Source: Sympetrum striolatum
Taxonomy: Eukaryota > Arthropoda > Insecta > Odonata > Libellulidae
Assembly: GCA_947579665.1 (NCBI GenBank)
Contig: OX388348.1
Location: 13,392,001 to 13,456,000 of the forward strand
Length of the DNA: 64,000 nucleotides
Reading direction: 5' to 3'
Notes under the pieces: generated by a model
What the model saw: the letters and a program-made list of their open reading frames with translations, nothing else
Told to the model about the DNA's origin: nothing
Database searches by the model: none
Position numbers and translations under genes: made by a program
Part shown: positions 43,961-56,545 of the stretch, piece by piece
Position numbering within the stretch: position 1 is the stretch's first letter
Layout of the letters: every line of letters starts with the position of its first letter

Positions 43961-46900
43961 AGGGTTAAGTCTTGGTGCTCTTCCGTTTCGAATGCAAAGA
44001 GGGTTGGGAGTCAAAAGGAACGATGGGGAAATATGGTGATGAAATACGTTTGTTTTCTACGTTTCTATGGAGATTGTTCAACTTCCGTTTCACATTCATC
44101 ATTATTTGGTATACCTTCAGGTTGGTCTATGTTCCGTGACATTCCCTACCTGTCTACCTGATTCCCTTTATCTTATATTTAAAGTTCAAATTAATATCAG
44201 AATATTTTCACAAATATTTCTTCTACAAGTTTTTCTACTGTATATCTTTAGAGTTCGATGAGAGAATGTGTTAATGATTCGTGCGTTTCATTCATAAAAT
44301 AAAATTTTATCTATAAGTTCCGTAGGTTCTCTGTTTGACTGTTTAAAAATTAATGAATGAATTACGGTATTTATAATACAATATTACATGATTTATTATA
44401 TAATATTACATATAAAAGTAATACAGTATAATTGACAATTTTATCAGATATTAGAACTTTAGGTGTCAGCTAAGGTTACAGTGTATTGTTAACACTGATT
44501 ATACACAATACGTTTTGTGTTCTCAGTACAAAGGAATACATTAAAGTACTCATTTATATTATAATAGTGATGTGCGTATTAATATTACGATAGCATAATA
44601 CAAATATGATAAAAATGAAGTGACATATCAATAAAAAGGAAAGCTATACAGCAAACATTGAGAAAAAAATAAAAAGAAGGAAAAGAAAATTCTAAAAGTA
44701 AGTTAATGAACAAAGAATCTTTCGAAAATTTAGCTTTAATCTATGTTTATTGATCCTTCCTCATAAACTTTTCCATCAACATAAACCAAATTTCTCGTAC
44801 TTCAGCAAAGAACAGGGAAGAATGCCTTTCGTAGAATACAGTTAATTGTGCAATGTTTGAGTCCAGAGTATTCAGGATTGTTTCCAGAAGAAATGCATAG
44901 TCAAGTTCGTTTTCATCTCTCGCAGGATTCGTTTCTATTTGAAAGTTAAATTAGAAAAAACGATATAAATTAACCGAGAAATGTTATAACGGAAGGATCA
45001 ATAAATGACGTTTCTTAAGTTTGTTGTGCAATAGTGTCTCCGAACCGAAATTACGAGACAATTAACGACATTATTTCTTAAAATTTTTGAATATAAACAA
45101 TTCATCTCAATGGAAATTAAGGCAATTGTAGAATTCGAGATCAAGTTGACTTTAATCTGTTTTGAATATCTCCTAGAATATTGATTAAACAGATGGAGAA
45201 GAAATATTGAATGGCTGAATGTATTTTCTGGAGCATATTCGTCGGGGCGGCGGTTGGATTCTTCATGGCTGGGAAAAAGTAAAAAAAATAATAAATTAGA
45301 GTGAGTTTGAGAAATTTAAATATCTTGGGTATAATTATCACCTTCTCCCCTACCATGCACACTAGTCTAATTATGCATAAGACATGGCGGCACTTTTTCG
45401 TCGAAAGGTTTTTTCTTCCTTGTCTGAAGTATATGGAATGCTTTGAGAAGGAAAATCAAGTGAGGTGTGATTTAGCATCGATTAATTTCGTATATACAGT
45501 TCCATTTTCCTAATCATAAATTTTATGCCGATCATGATTGAAGATCCATGATGCCCAAGAAAAGATGTGTATATTTGAAAAATGAAATAAAGAACGGAGA
45601 GCGATAGAAACGGGCCGTAACTCGTGTTGGAATTCTTCGGCTGAAAATTTACTCGTTTCCCAAGTATAATGAAGGAAACAGTACATTTCTATCTCTTTCC
45701 GTATCTCTTTGTTCTATTTTTCAGAAACACCTGTCATTATTGGAATTCCCTGCAGTTATTTTAGTCACATTTAGCATGCACTGAAAAATAAAGCAATTGA
45801 AATGTATAATCGAGCACAGAAGCGTTAATTAAATACCATTAAAATTGTTCTGATTTATTTTGCCAAGTTTAATAAAAAATATAACACTGTTACTTGGTGA
45901 AATAAATCAGACCCAAATGAATTTAAATTATAAGAATAAATACAAGTATAAATAAATGTAAATATATGAAAATAAATTATAATTATATATTATATATGTA
46001 TTAAATGTAAAGGAATGGATATCAGTTTGGTTATGATCCCAATCCTGCAAAATATGCCTAAAGATATATTGAAATTCATCCCAAGGAAAACGGACATGAA
46101 AAGAGACCGGAGGTCACCTTATCTAAATCCTAAATGATTCTTACATGAAATTTTAAAATATCGTTTCACTTACTCAACTTAGGTCACTTAAATAAGAAAC
46201 ATTTATCCGCTTTTATTCCGAATAGACGGCAAGTATCTCGAAAATCCAACTGCTGGTTGAAAAGGTTATAATAAGGCAAAGGTTAAGTAATGAACGGCAT
46301 TTTACAGGATATTTCAATGGTATAGAGTGAATGTCAAGTGAACGTTGAGCTTTTACTTGGAAATTTCTCGGTGAGGCGACAAAAGCGAGTTTCCGAAAAA
46401 TTCATCTCGCAAAAGTAAATCATTCGAAGAATATGGCCGGAGACACGTGTTTTACTGAGCGGATGCAACTCATAAAACGCGCTGAGTTGAAAGACGCATT
46501 GCAAACAAAAATAAGAAAGAATATTGTCCCATAAAAATTTGAAGCTAGGACACCCTACCCGCTCATAGGCGGAGAGTTTTATGGCAGCGTGGAAACACAT
46601 GCGGGTTTGAGGCGAAGAGCCGCCGAAAGAAAGCGAAAGCAAAGGAATGGAATGTGAAGTGGAGAAAATCAACTATGGGTGAGGAAGTTATAGATGGTAA
46701 AACCGCACATTGAAGATAAATGTGGGTATGAAGGCTATTTCTTATTTCAAATGTCTTTCACATGATCACGGATATGAACAAAACAGACAAACGTAAAAAA
46801 TTAAACTAGCTAACAATTAAAAGCATAAGCCCTTTAATAAGTTAATTATAACACTTTAATATCCTTTGTACAATTATTATAATACAGTAAAATGTATTAT

Positions 46901-46962
46901 GTAGTTTCCCGATACTTAATGAAATTTTCTCTTCAAATTGTAATTACCTAATTGTATGATAT
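43961..46962. other. No recognised gene
   Basis: Mostly AT-rich (especially 44.3-44.7 and 45.8-46.0 kb). 46334-46672 is GC-richer and carries a 112-codon minus-strand frame without a recognisable domain; its first codon is ATG. This is the only frame here that might merit a protein search. Confidence 0.35.
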
Positions 46963-47178
46963 TGTTACGAAGCTGGAAAGTGGGGGACTTGTGTTGGCAA
47001 CGGAGTTTGAGTTCGCGACGGGGGGATTGTTGAGAAATAGAGACAGAACAAAAGGTTGGATCGTTTTTACGCGTTGTAATTTGATATGCGGCTTTGTTCA
47101 AGTGAGATTAGGAAATAAAGTTTTTTGTTTCTTCCAAAACAAGTTTCACTTATCAAGGAGCCTAAGGGTTACGTAACA
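46963..47178. mobile_element. Probable solo LTR (Gypsy-like ends), 216 bp
   Basis: It starts TGTTACGAAG and ends TTACGTAACA, forming the short inverted termini (TGTTACG...CGTAACA) common in Ty3/Gypsy LTRs. A polyadenylation-type AATAAA lies near 47111, in the right place for an LTR R/U5 border. GATAT flanks on the left (46958-46962) and recurs one base beyond the right end (47180-47184), so a target duplication is plausible but off by one base. No internal retrovirus-like sequence adjoins, hence solo LTR. Confidence 0.5.
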
Positions 47179-47189
47179 CGATATCATTG

Positions 47190-47425
47190 TTATGTCGTTT
47201 TTGTAATATATGACAGTATAAGGCTCAATATGCCTTTTCACAATAATTACTCATGTTGCTATTCTGTATATTATAATATTTTTGTATTTATGCCCTATTC
47301 CTTGTAAAATTGTACTCTTTTTCAATCTTGTTGTATACAATATTGATGTGGTAATAGTAGTAAAATGTTTTCTAATTTGTAACCAAATTGGTATATTTCG
47401 TTTAATAAATAAATAAATGAACTTT
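47190..47425 (+). repeat. Possible LINE 3' tail
   Basis: An AAGGCTCAATATGCCTT stem-loop near 47220 and a terminal TTTAATAAATAAATAAATGA at 47400-47419 resemble non-LTR retrotransposon 3' ends. No coding remnant was identified. Confidence 0.35.
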
Positions 47426-49950
47426 CAACAGTATCACGATATATTTTATTCTGAAACTGTGTCAAAGTATAATAAAATGAATCGTGGTACGGTGTTTGTT
47501 TATTCAATTCTTTACGTCATGGATTCCGACAGCAAAGTTTTGCCTGAAGGAATCCATGGTTAGACAGTCAAGAGTGAAAGGAAGAATAAAAAGATTTTCA
47601 CTATTGAAGCAAAGCATGCGAATGAAATTGTATCCTTAGATGAGCCTAGAATGACTACCAGGAGAAGTAAAATTATTTAACGTGCGATGTTAAGTATATG
47701 CCTTTATCAATAATATAAATATATATCACACATTTCCTACTTCTTTGACCTCTTCAACTGTTTCTCAAACAGTAGAACGCGTAACAATAGCGGTAATTGC
47801 GAGCCAATATATTATTATTGATACTTTATTCATTTCTTATTTCTTTTTCCATTTCTTTGATTCATCTAAAAAAATCTACGATAGTTTTGGTGCAATTCAT
47901 CATAAAACTAATTATTCATAAAATATTACTTATATCAATTAGAGATAAAAAATATTTGGCCACTTGGTTGTATTTATGACACGAAATAAGGGATTTGAGA
48001 CAAAGGGAAACACTGGTTTACTCTAACACAAGAATATAAACAAGGTCCACATTGTAATGTAAATTAAAATCGCGTACTGTGATAGATCAATTGATAATTT
48101 TTTGTTAACATCGATATTTTTAATTAACTTCGTGTCGCCGTATGACCATTTCTGTGTGATGAAATTTCCAGCAAGTAGAATAGATAACCATTTACTATTG
48201 ATTAAAGTATCCTATTTGGCTTTGAGCATATAACCTTTCTGCCTTATTTATATTCTTTATTTATAATAATATAGCTGTGACTTTCGTAATGATTTACGGC
48301 GGTGCAAAAGGTAGACACTTCTTAAACGGCGATTCCACGCCTAACTAAGTCACATTCGAGTTAAAACATGCGCGAGAGGGGAACTATTGACTTCTGCTAT
48401 AAAAGTTGCTCCTGCTCTAAACACTTCTCTAAACTACTTCGCTCGTCGGATTTCCTCGCATGTGCTGCGAAGTTGATAATTTGACGTAAAAGAGGTCTTA
48501 CATGCTGGTCGCCCTCCACCGAGTAATTAAAGCAAGTTCTGGAGTCCAGCTCTTTGTTTAGCGAGTTCCTGCAAGTGCACAGTTGTCGATGCACCAGCGG
48601 TTAACGATGCACCTTGTCCAAATTTTAAGCCATTAATCATTGCTCGCTCATTTAGCAAGTTCTGTAATGCATTCATGCTTTTAGCAGGTCAGTCTTAAAC
48701 GCGCCAAAATTCTCGATACTCTTCCTATTGTTGCAGTTGTAGCGGAATAATTGTAGCTGTCGTCATTATGCCTCAACAGTAATAGTTTTGAGAGAAGTAA
48801 TATTTCAGGAGCCTGGGACGCTGAATTCAAACGATTGACCTCCCTGGAAAGATCGGCTGACATAAAATCAAAAAAATTACTTCACCATATTTTTGTTGTT
48901 GAAAACCTATGTTAAATTTTTGTTCCTTGTTTTATGTCTCTAAACAAGTATTGCCAATCATCTCTGTGTTTTTCGAAAAAAAATGTGTCAAAATGTATCC
49001 GCTTCGGTTTTCTTTTTCTTTCAATTTATATTATTATTTTATGTTAAGTATGAAATATTGATCACTGCTTTCCTTTGTATGCTCTTAGTGGACAGTTAAA
49101 GTCCAAGGACATTAAATAGTTTCCTTATATCATAATAACTCACTAATAATGTGAAAGTTTTCAAAAATAAGCTTAGGTTAAACCGTATGTAATTTATTAT
49201 AGTGTACATCATGGCTATCTCCTCTGTATTATTATTTCGAGTTGTATTTCTTATATTTAATCAATCTATTTATACGTATGTGACATTGTGGATACTTACC
49301 ATGTGATGTATTATTTTAGTTAAATGAAAGATCATATATGTATTTTATTTATGATTGATTTTATATCTTATGTGCCTATATGTATAGTGTAATTTACCTG
49401 CGCAGCCTACGGGAGGATTATGGAGGGGTTTCCTTCCCGTCTTTGTGCAAATACCAGGCTTAAATTAATTTTTTTGTTCCCCTTAAACGTTGCCACCTGG
49501 CCAGAAAGTCAACTTACAATGTTAATTTAAATACATAATGGTGTTCTTAACTGTATATTTTATTGCTCCAAAAATGAGCATCCAACAATACCATTAATAT
49601 GAAAAATGTAAAACTCAATAGTTTTTATCACAGGATGTACATTTTTCGACAGTCATTTTCATCCCAATTATTTCTTCTTTACTAAAACTTCTCCTTAGTT
49701 TTAATTAATTCATGGATCAGGGAAGGTACTTGTGCAAGTTTAAGATTTGAAATTTACATAATGACCATGCAAGCCGCAAGTGGCTTGCGGCAAGAAGTGT
49801 AAAAAGAACAATGTCCTAATTGCTGTTAATTTCTCTTCAGTGGGAACTACGACCAGATGAAGCTATCGGTCCTTGAGCATATTTAGGCGTAAGTAAAAAC
49901 AGAAAATGGGACTGATTGAAAAAGCCGTTACTTGGTGAAATTGCATTATG
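47426..49950. other. No recognised gene; GC-richer stretch 48.28-48.85 kb
   Basis: 48.28-48.85 kb is less AT-rich and holds TATAAAAG near 48399, but no initiator or following frame could be tied to it. GCAAGCCGCAAGTGGCTTGC near 49771 is a small hairpin. Confidence 0.35.
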
Positions 49951-50160
49951 AAAACAATGGTGGAAGTAACTAAGCAGAAGTTTCGCAAAATGTTTTTGTT
50001 AATTGCGACCGGACCGATTCCAACTAGAAAAATGTATCATCAGTAACTATTTTCCTCAGTTGCGGCCTGATGATAACTATTACTAGTTAAAACTGGTCGG
50101 GTCGCATCAGACATAAACCATTTTGTGAAACTTCTTTTAGTTATTTCCACCATTATTTCG
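49951..50160. mobile_element. 210-bp nested foldback element
   Basis: Three layers of inverted repeat share one centre: an outer pair (AAAACAATGGTGGAAGTAAC at 49951 and its counterpart ending at 50160, about 42 bp long), a middle pair (TGCGACCGGACCGATT at 50004 with its counterpart ending at 50106), and an inner pair (TATCATCAG at 50035-50043, CTGATGATA at 50067-50075). It has no coding capacity. Class unknown; similarity of its inner part to the motif at 62.3 kb suggests a common type of origin. Confidence 0.75.
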
Positions 50161-50174
50161 ATAAGCTGAAAAGC

Positions 50175-50235
50175 AAATTATCTGCTGAAAATCCCTGCCC
50201 GGAAAGTGAGAAGATCTGGGTTCGCGCTCCGGCCA
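50175..50235 (+). repeat. Possible SINE fragment with B-box-like core
   Basis: GAAGATCTGGGTTCGCGCTC then CGGCC fits a pol III B box (GGTTCGNNNCC). It resembles the segment at 40.74-40.80 kb, including the T-rich end. Head not found. Confidence 0.35.
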
Positions 50236-52599
50236 TGTCCTTATTTTCCATTTCTATTTATTATCTTAGGTTTCAAAATAATAACTTGAACTTTATTTCA
50301 ACTATCGTGCTATGAAAAATTGCTGGCTCTAAGCTGAGGAAGACTTTGATAATTTTGATTGATATGTATGGACTTTCCCGAATGATTTTTGTCTCCTGAC
50401 GTGGTTATCTCACAGGCTCTGTCAACGAGGTTTCCCAGGTCACCGAATCAATCGTTTTCATTCATATCTAGCGTAATCTGTGCCTTAATTGTTTTCAGGT
50501 TTATTCGAAAATCATAAGTCATTAGGAGAAATCGTAAATGAACTTTCAAATATGGATAAATAACTTTCCAGACAAGTTAAGTACCTATTGATGCCGGAGT
50601 GATTGTATTAAGTTTAGCAGCCGAACTGATAAAGGTGATATAATGTTTTCGAGATAAACACCAAACTAATTTTGAATTAATCGTATATTTTGATATGACT
50701 AACCCTGTGCAGGGTAAGCTATTGACGTACGGCCAACTTCAGGCGAGGGGAGAAAGAAGGGGTTACGTTATATTCGTTGCTCTCTCTGATTCGTAATACA
50801 TCTAAACCAAGATGGCTTAGATTGCAGGTTCTCCATCTGTAGCTAATTATTATAGGAAATATTCTTACATTACGACTTTAATTGTTGAACTCGCTAATTT
50901 ACTCCGCTGTTCAAGCTTTGACGCCTCGATGATTGGTGTGCCCTTGTGCGGAAGGATCTCTTGCCTTTTATCTGAAACTGGTCCATTCCCTAGGCCAACA
51001 TTAAGAACCCGTTGCTAGCCGAAATACCCTCCAGATATAGAAACAAATTAATATTCCGTGTCTGCTACTCCTACCGCTTCATTTTAATTTGCGTTGGAAA
51101 ATATAACGGTCATAGAAGCATGAAAATCTCATTCTTAACTTTAAGTTATAATGAATTAATAGCAATTCCATAATTTACACATCTTACCGGTATCATTACT
51201 ATAAATAATTACTGAAGTAAATTAGGCTGATATAAAGAAAAAAGTCTTCCGTAACGATTCAATTAGAGAGATAATTAAAGGCTATATTAAATTAACGAAA
51301 TGATAATTGAAATAAGGTTTACATTTTCAATGCTAATAGGAAATAAAAATGGTAAATAACTCCCCATAACTCATCAAAGTACAGAGTAATTCAAAATAAA
51401 AATATTGATCAAAACATAATGACGGAAGCATTTACTGAGTCACAAAAGAAATACAAATCACGCAAATAGTTTCGTAGCGAAGCTAAAACATCGTATTCAA
51501 AACAGTTTCAAAATAAAGAGTTACCATTGAGATTCAGAATAATTAATCTAAAAAATTAAACAATGGAATGATACAATAATAACATTAGATATTCGTCTAA
51601 TTATGAAAAAATGTTGATGGTGTTGTCTGTAAATGAAGATAGAAAATGAGTGATGTAAATATTGCCAAAATACATAAATCAAAATAATGATAAGAAATAA
51701 TCATTCGCGATAATAATTCAAAATAATGAATCAAAGTGATGATTCATAATTATGTTGTGATGATGCATCAAAATTAACTTTCAGAATACAAATTGAAAAT
51801 TAAGATTCAGAATAATTACTATAAAAAGGTTAATTAAAGGAATAATACCATGGTAATCATACAAGATGGACGTTTAATTCAACACAATAATAAAAATCAG
51901 CATCCATTTTGAGCCAAATTTGGAAATTAGTGAAAAATATGAAATCTTCTACGAGTTGATTAGAGAGAAATAATTTTTCGTAAATTCCACATTTTACCAT
52001 TAAAGTTAAACACAACATAAATAGCGTCGGCGATGATTTAACTACGAGAGAAGACGAGAGCGCCGTCAAAGATAATATCGCTTCAAGAACTTCAGAGCCC
52101 ATTTGGCCGTAATTACTCCGTAACAGGGCACAAACTCACTCCGCTTTGTTCCCGGAACACATAGATCTCTCTCATGTCTTTTAAACTTTCACTTTTCTTT
52201 GTCTCCGTCATCGACATCACCCTGGGGGACTTCGGCTCTCTCGTGCACTCATAAGGGATAAAACGCTGTTTTGTTTTCTTCTACTTTCCACAGCGCCTTG
52301 GATCATGGGAAGGTTGGACGTAATGAGGTACTTAACCTTTGGGTGCTTTCATATGTATTGCCAATTAATGTAATATCGTTATGTTTCAGAAACGCCCTTG
52401 TTGGGCTGTGAAGAAGGATGGGAATCTTCATTGAAGTTGTCTACGTGATTCCAGTAATTTGCCCAATTTCCTTCCTCAAATTCGCAAAAAAGAATTGCTC
52501 GTTCCTTGGCGAGAGCTGAGATTCAATGAAGAACTCTGTTAATAAGAGTAAATTATTTTAATCGTTGGAAAGAAGGAACTTAATAATTAATTGCGCATG
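50236..52599. other. No recognised gene
   Basis: 51.2-51.9 kb is very AT-rich with many AAT/GAT-type phrases. An 81-codon minus-strand frame at 51857-52102 starts at an ATG but has no recognisable domain. Confidence 0.35.
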
Positions 52600-52712
52600 T
52601 ATAACAATGGATGACGCAAAGGGTGGGATTAAGAAAATGAAGGAGGTGGCGCTTGTTAGGGATTTTTGAGTGTACATGAACCTACCGACGGGTTATAAAT
52701 ACACTCACGTAT
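52600..52712 (+). pseudogene. LINE-R extreme 3' end
   Basis: GGATGACGCAAAGGGTGGGA (DD-x-KGG), then, in a shifted frame, MKEVALVRDF and a stop, then VYMNLPTGYKY and the UTR end ACACTCACGTATG. It matches copies at 22.7 and 24.4 kb. Confidence 0.7.
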
Positions 52713-55129
52713 GTATAAGAAAACAAGTAAATAATAGACGGCTATTGAGTCTAAAATAAATTAATAGCTACGGAACTCCAAAATATAGTTGGAAAATGCG
52801 TATTTCTGTAAATATAATTACATCGGAAAATAAAATCAAAGAATGGTAAATTTTAGAGTCAGCACATAGAGTATAAAAATAAGATGCTTTAGTGCACTAA
52901 GAGGTACAAATTATGGCTATCTCTAATCAATAAAACTAAATTTATATAACATAGACGAGTTCTTGAGCACAAAAAATATTATCTTTCAATTGTCATTTTT
53001 GGCGCATTTCAAAAGCACAAGGACTTCTAATCATTAGAAATAAGCAAGGTAAATCTATATTTTTCTCTCTTTTTATTTTTTTTTTCTGTTTAAGAGGAAA
53101 GTTGCTAATGCCGTTTGACCTTAATTTTAGCAAATACTAGAGAATATGATTTATTAATTTTTTTTTCATGGAATTTTCTCTACTGGCCGAGGTATAGAAA
53201 AAAGAGCCGACCTTCATCTAAGTTGGTTGCGGTTATGAAATAAAGTTTTATGCTTCATTTTCGAACCAGAATTAAAGAGAAGATATTATATATTGTATCG
53301 TATTGCATGAAGGGGTTGCAGACTCATCTTAAATGGTAATTAGCCAAATAATTACCGGCATGATAGTAATGCATTGTCATATTATATGACAATTTGACAA
53401 TTCATATATGTTATGTCCCTGGCGCAAAAGAGAGGAAATGTTTAACAGAAGACGATTAAGAGTAATTCTCGAAATATTTGTTTCCTGGAAATAATTAATC
53501 CTCAGATTCAGCGAAAATTAAGAGGAAAACATGCAGAAATGAAAAAGAAAAGCCAATGAAATACCACCACGAAAGATATACTGGTTTCCATTTTATTTTT
53601 TCTATTTTTCCAAATTCTCAATTGAAGATTAACTCCATTAATTTTATGCGAATTCACGTACTGTTAGCTTTAGTAAACCATACCATGAAACGGTACAACC
53701 ATTATTTACCATATAAACAATACAACTGTAACCATAAAACTATACTATACTGTAATATAGAAACATTAGTATAGTAACGGTACCTGTTTGATATATTTGA
53801 GCACTACTTCTGTCTCATACGTATGAAGAAGGTAACTGTTTATACCATAAAGTTTAATCTCGTTAAAAAGTCAAATTTTCTATAAAATTATCTTTATTCC
53901 TAGATTAATTGTAACTTAGAATGCAGGTTTAGATGTTCTTATTTCTTAGATAAATTAAGAAAATTACCGCAACAGTATGCAGTAAATGCAACGGAAATAT
54001 CATGATTCGGAATTATTTTTGTTCGCCGTCACATGAAAGGTTGGTTAGCTTTTATAATATGAATATTTCTTCCCAACAAATTTCCACCCATGATTTATCA
54101 GCAGTTCTACGTACTATCTACGAGAAACTGAGTGTTTCCGTTTGGCAAGAATGAATAGATGAAGTTGTGTTTGATTATTTATCAGGATTGTGGAAAGCAG
54201 GATCGCTTATCGAGCAGTTATACACGCTCAATGGCAGGCAACACATTTCTTTAGTGGGGACAAGACATATTTCATCTGTTGCTTGGAAACCAGGATTGTT
54301 GGTTCTAAGAAATTGGTATCAGTGTTCATTCCACCCTCATACATGTATAAGTATCTCAATCGAATTACCCTCTTTTAAAGAGGTAGAAATTTTTATCTTT
54401 TCACATTTTTAAAAGGATGTCATTTTATTCTACCAGTCCGCTGCTAACATCCTTTCAGAAACAACAACTTGGAGTAATAGTACTGGATATTCGTCTTTTA
54501 CGAAGTCAAGTACAATTGTTCCAAATGAAAACCTCGACAATCACGGTAACCGATAAACCACGATAACGGATGAACAAGAAGTGTAAATTTATGATAAACT
54601 GTTAAAAATGTATTACAGAATCGCATTAAATACCGGCATTATTAAAATTAGTTATCTTCGAAGCAAATCTTTGTATTTCACAAGAAAAGATTTAGTATGG
54701 AAATTTTAAATTGCAACACATGCAAAACCCTTGAATTACTACAGCAGCGCCAGCCCTACTCTACTGCCCACTTTGATAATCACTGACCTAAATGATCGAA
54801 GCCATGGTCTGGCAATAAATTACAGCATGGTAAAGGTATGCATGTAAATAGAGCGTCATATCTGGAGAATAAAATAATACAAACAAGAGATTCTTCGAAA
54901 TAAATACACGGTGATGTTTCATCTGGAATCCTCTCTCCCGTGAGATACAAGAATCCAGCATCTCAAACCTCTAAACACGGATTTCTCAGCTTCAAGAAAC
55001 ACTTCACCCCTTTAATGAAAAGCCAACACCCCCATAAAGAAAATCCTCGCCTTTTCCAACCCCTTCAAAGATTTCACCCCTTTTTAGCGGAAATTACAGA
55101 GAATACGAAACAACCCCCAATCTAATCTC
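52713..55129. other. No recognised gene
   Basis: AT-rich. Overlapping frames of 60-80 codons at 54167-54412 have no motif. ATTGTCATATTATATGACAA near 53375 is a short palindrome. Confidence 0.4.
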
Positions 55130-55520
55130 CCCACCCCTCTAAAAAGGTTTGCGTAATAATTCAAAACCCTTCCCCATGAACGAATTTTTCTCCCACTCTT
55201 CAAGCCTCAGCGATCGGGTCCGTCTCTCTGTGACGTATCTTCCTACGGAGCCAATAAGAGACTTATAAATCTTAGAAGGGAAGACTCTTTCATCTCCGCC
55301 TGCTATTACGGCCCACCGCTTCCGATCCCTTTCTTTTCCAGGAGCGTGTCCCGCGAGTAGAAGCAATAAGAGGCGTATCCGCTCCGATGCTCAAGTAATA
55401 ACATCCCCGCCCCACCCCTTTCTCTTTCCCATCGCTTTCCCTCCTTCCCCGCCCGCGCTAATACAATCCGGGTGTCCCCCGATGGGTGTGTAGCGAGCGG
55501 TGAATTTTTTTGTTTGCTAT
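55130..55520. other. GC-richer, C-rich island; promoter-like elements
   Basis: It contains C-rich boxes (CCCCGCCCCACCCC near 55408), AGCCAATAAG near 55249, GACTTATAAATC near 55260 and GTGACGTA near 55230. The CCAAT and TATA-like elements are too close for a standard promoter, and no gene follows within the next kilobase, which is LINE. Tentative only. Confidence 0.25.
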
Positions 55521-55625
55521 CCGCGGGTCTGAAATAAGGGGGAATGTTCGATGTTTTGATTTATTACTATATAATGCGCTGATATGGTTATACGATGATT
55601 TGGAAAGGAGGTCCACGATTGGAGG

Positions 55626-56275
55626 AAACATCTACATCTACATTAATACCCTGCAAGCCGCCTTTGTGACAAGGGGTGTAAACACCAGTTGAATCTAGAC
55701 TACTTCTTTACTCGGTTATTGTCAACTCGGCGTATTGTTCGTGGAAAGAATGAATTTTTAAAACGATTCGTCTTAGCATCTATTTCTTTTAACTTACGTT
55801 CATTATCGGATCGACCGAGGTAGCAGGAGAGTTGCATGATACCAATTATATCTTCCGCAAATGTAGTTTCCCTGAATTTATTAAGCAATCGCAGCCTAGC
55901 TTCCAATCTCCTTTCTTTCAAGGATTCCTAACCTACGTCTGAGAGCATTTTTGTAACGCTTGCATTTTTATCGTAGCATTTCTTAACAAAACGAATCGCT
56001 TTACGCTGCACTTTCTAGAGTTTGCGGGTTCACGTTTCATCCGCCGGATCCCACATCAGGCAGCATATTCAAGAAGGGGTCTGACAAAGGTGGAATAACA
56101 TCTCTCTCTCTCCTTTTCATCGTATTTACCGACGATACGCTTGAATAAGCCAAGCCTTTAACTTGCCTTACCGCAGATTTTCGAATTTGCGTGCTCCATT
56201 TTAAGTTATTAGTAATGTTGATCCTGAAATATTCAACTGAATCTACTACTTTTATGTTAAACATTCAAATTTATA
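55626..56275 (-). pseudogene. LINE-F reverse transcriptase C-terminal region, longest copy
   Basis: Minus-strand order: KVVDSVEYFRINITNNLKWS, then TQIRKSAVRQVKGLAYSS (post-palm helix), then KVQRKAIRFVKKCYDKNASV, TKMLSDVG, a stop, ESLKERRLEARLRLLNKF, then SFFPRTIRRVDNNRVKK and WCLHPLSQRRLAGY. This is the full C-terminal order of CR1/Jockey-type LINE proteins. A stop stands where the family has Trp (LGWESL). The segment between the first and third blocks is partly deleted. It ends in CATCTACATCTACAT, the 3' tail seen on the plus strand at 55629. Dead, 5'-truncated. Confidence 0.85.
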
Positions 56276-56429
56276 AATATTCAAATAACATTCCTTCTAA
56301 GAGAGTCTTTGGGAATACAGGATGTGCGAGGTGAAAGAAATTGTGTCATAATGTTGCCTTATCTGGCCATTTGAGATGAAGTTTGACATCCGTACATTGC
56401 TGGAGTTGTCAGTAGGAAGACAAATGTAG
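56276..56429. other. No recognised feature
   Basis: Short gap between LINE-F and SINE-A. No motif. Confidence 0.4.
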
Positions 56430-56545
56430 TGTTGTAAAAGTGCTTCGACAGCTTAGGTCATTTCGCACTTAGTTTCCTACCGGTAATCGAAGCCGGGATC
56501 GCTTTCACCGAAGCCAAAAGCGCTGCCCACTTTGCTTTCTGGGAG
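56430..56545 (-). repeat. SINE-A, near-complete copy
   Basis: The minus strand reads AAAGTGGGCAGCGCTTTTGG (A-box-like), GCTTCGATTACC (B-box-like), then GTGCGAAATGACCTAAGCTG and TCGAAGCACTTTTACAACAC. Its tail block is nearly identical to the other copies. It lies just upstream of the LINE-F fragment, in the same orientation. Confidence 0.65.

Noticed and set aside
48399..48410. TATAAAAG as a core promoter
   Set aside because: A single TATA word in AT-rich DNA, with no initiator, coding frame or other support.
55130..55520. CCAAT plus TATA promoter
   Set aside because: The two elements are only about 15 bp apart and no gene follows; kept only as an uncertain GC-rich island.
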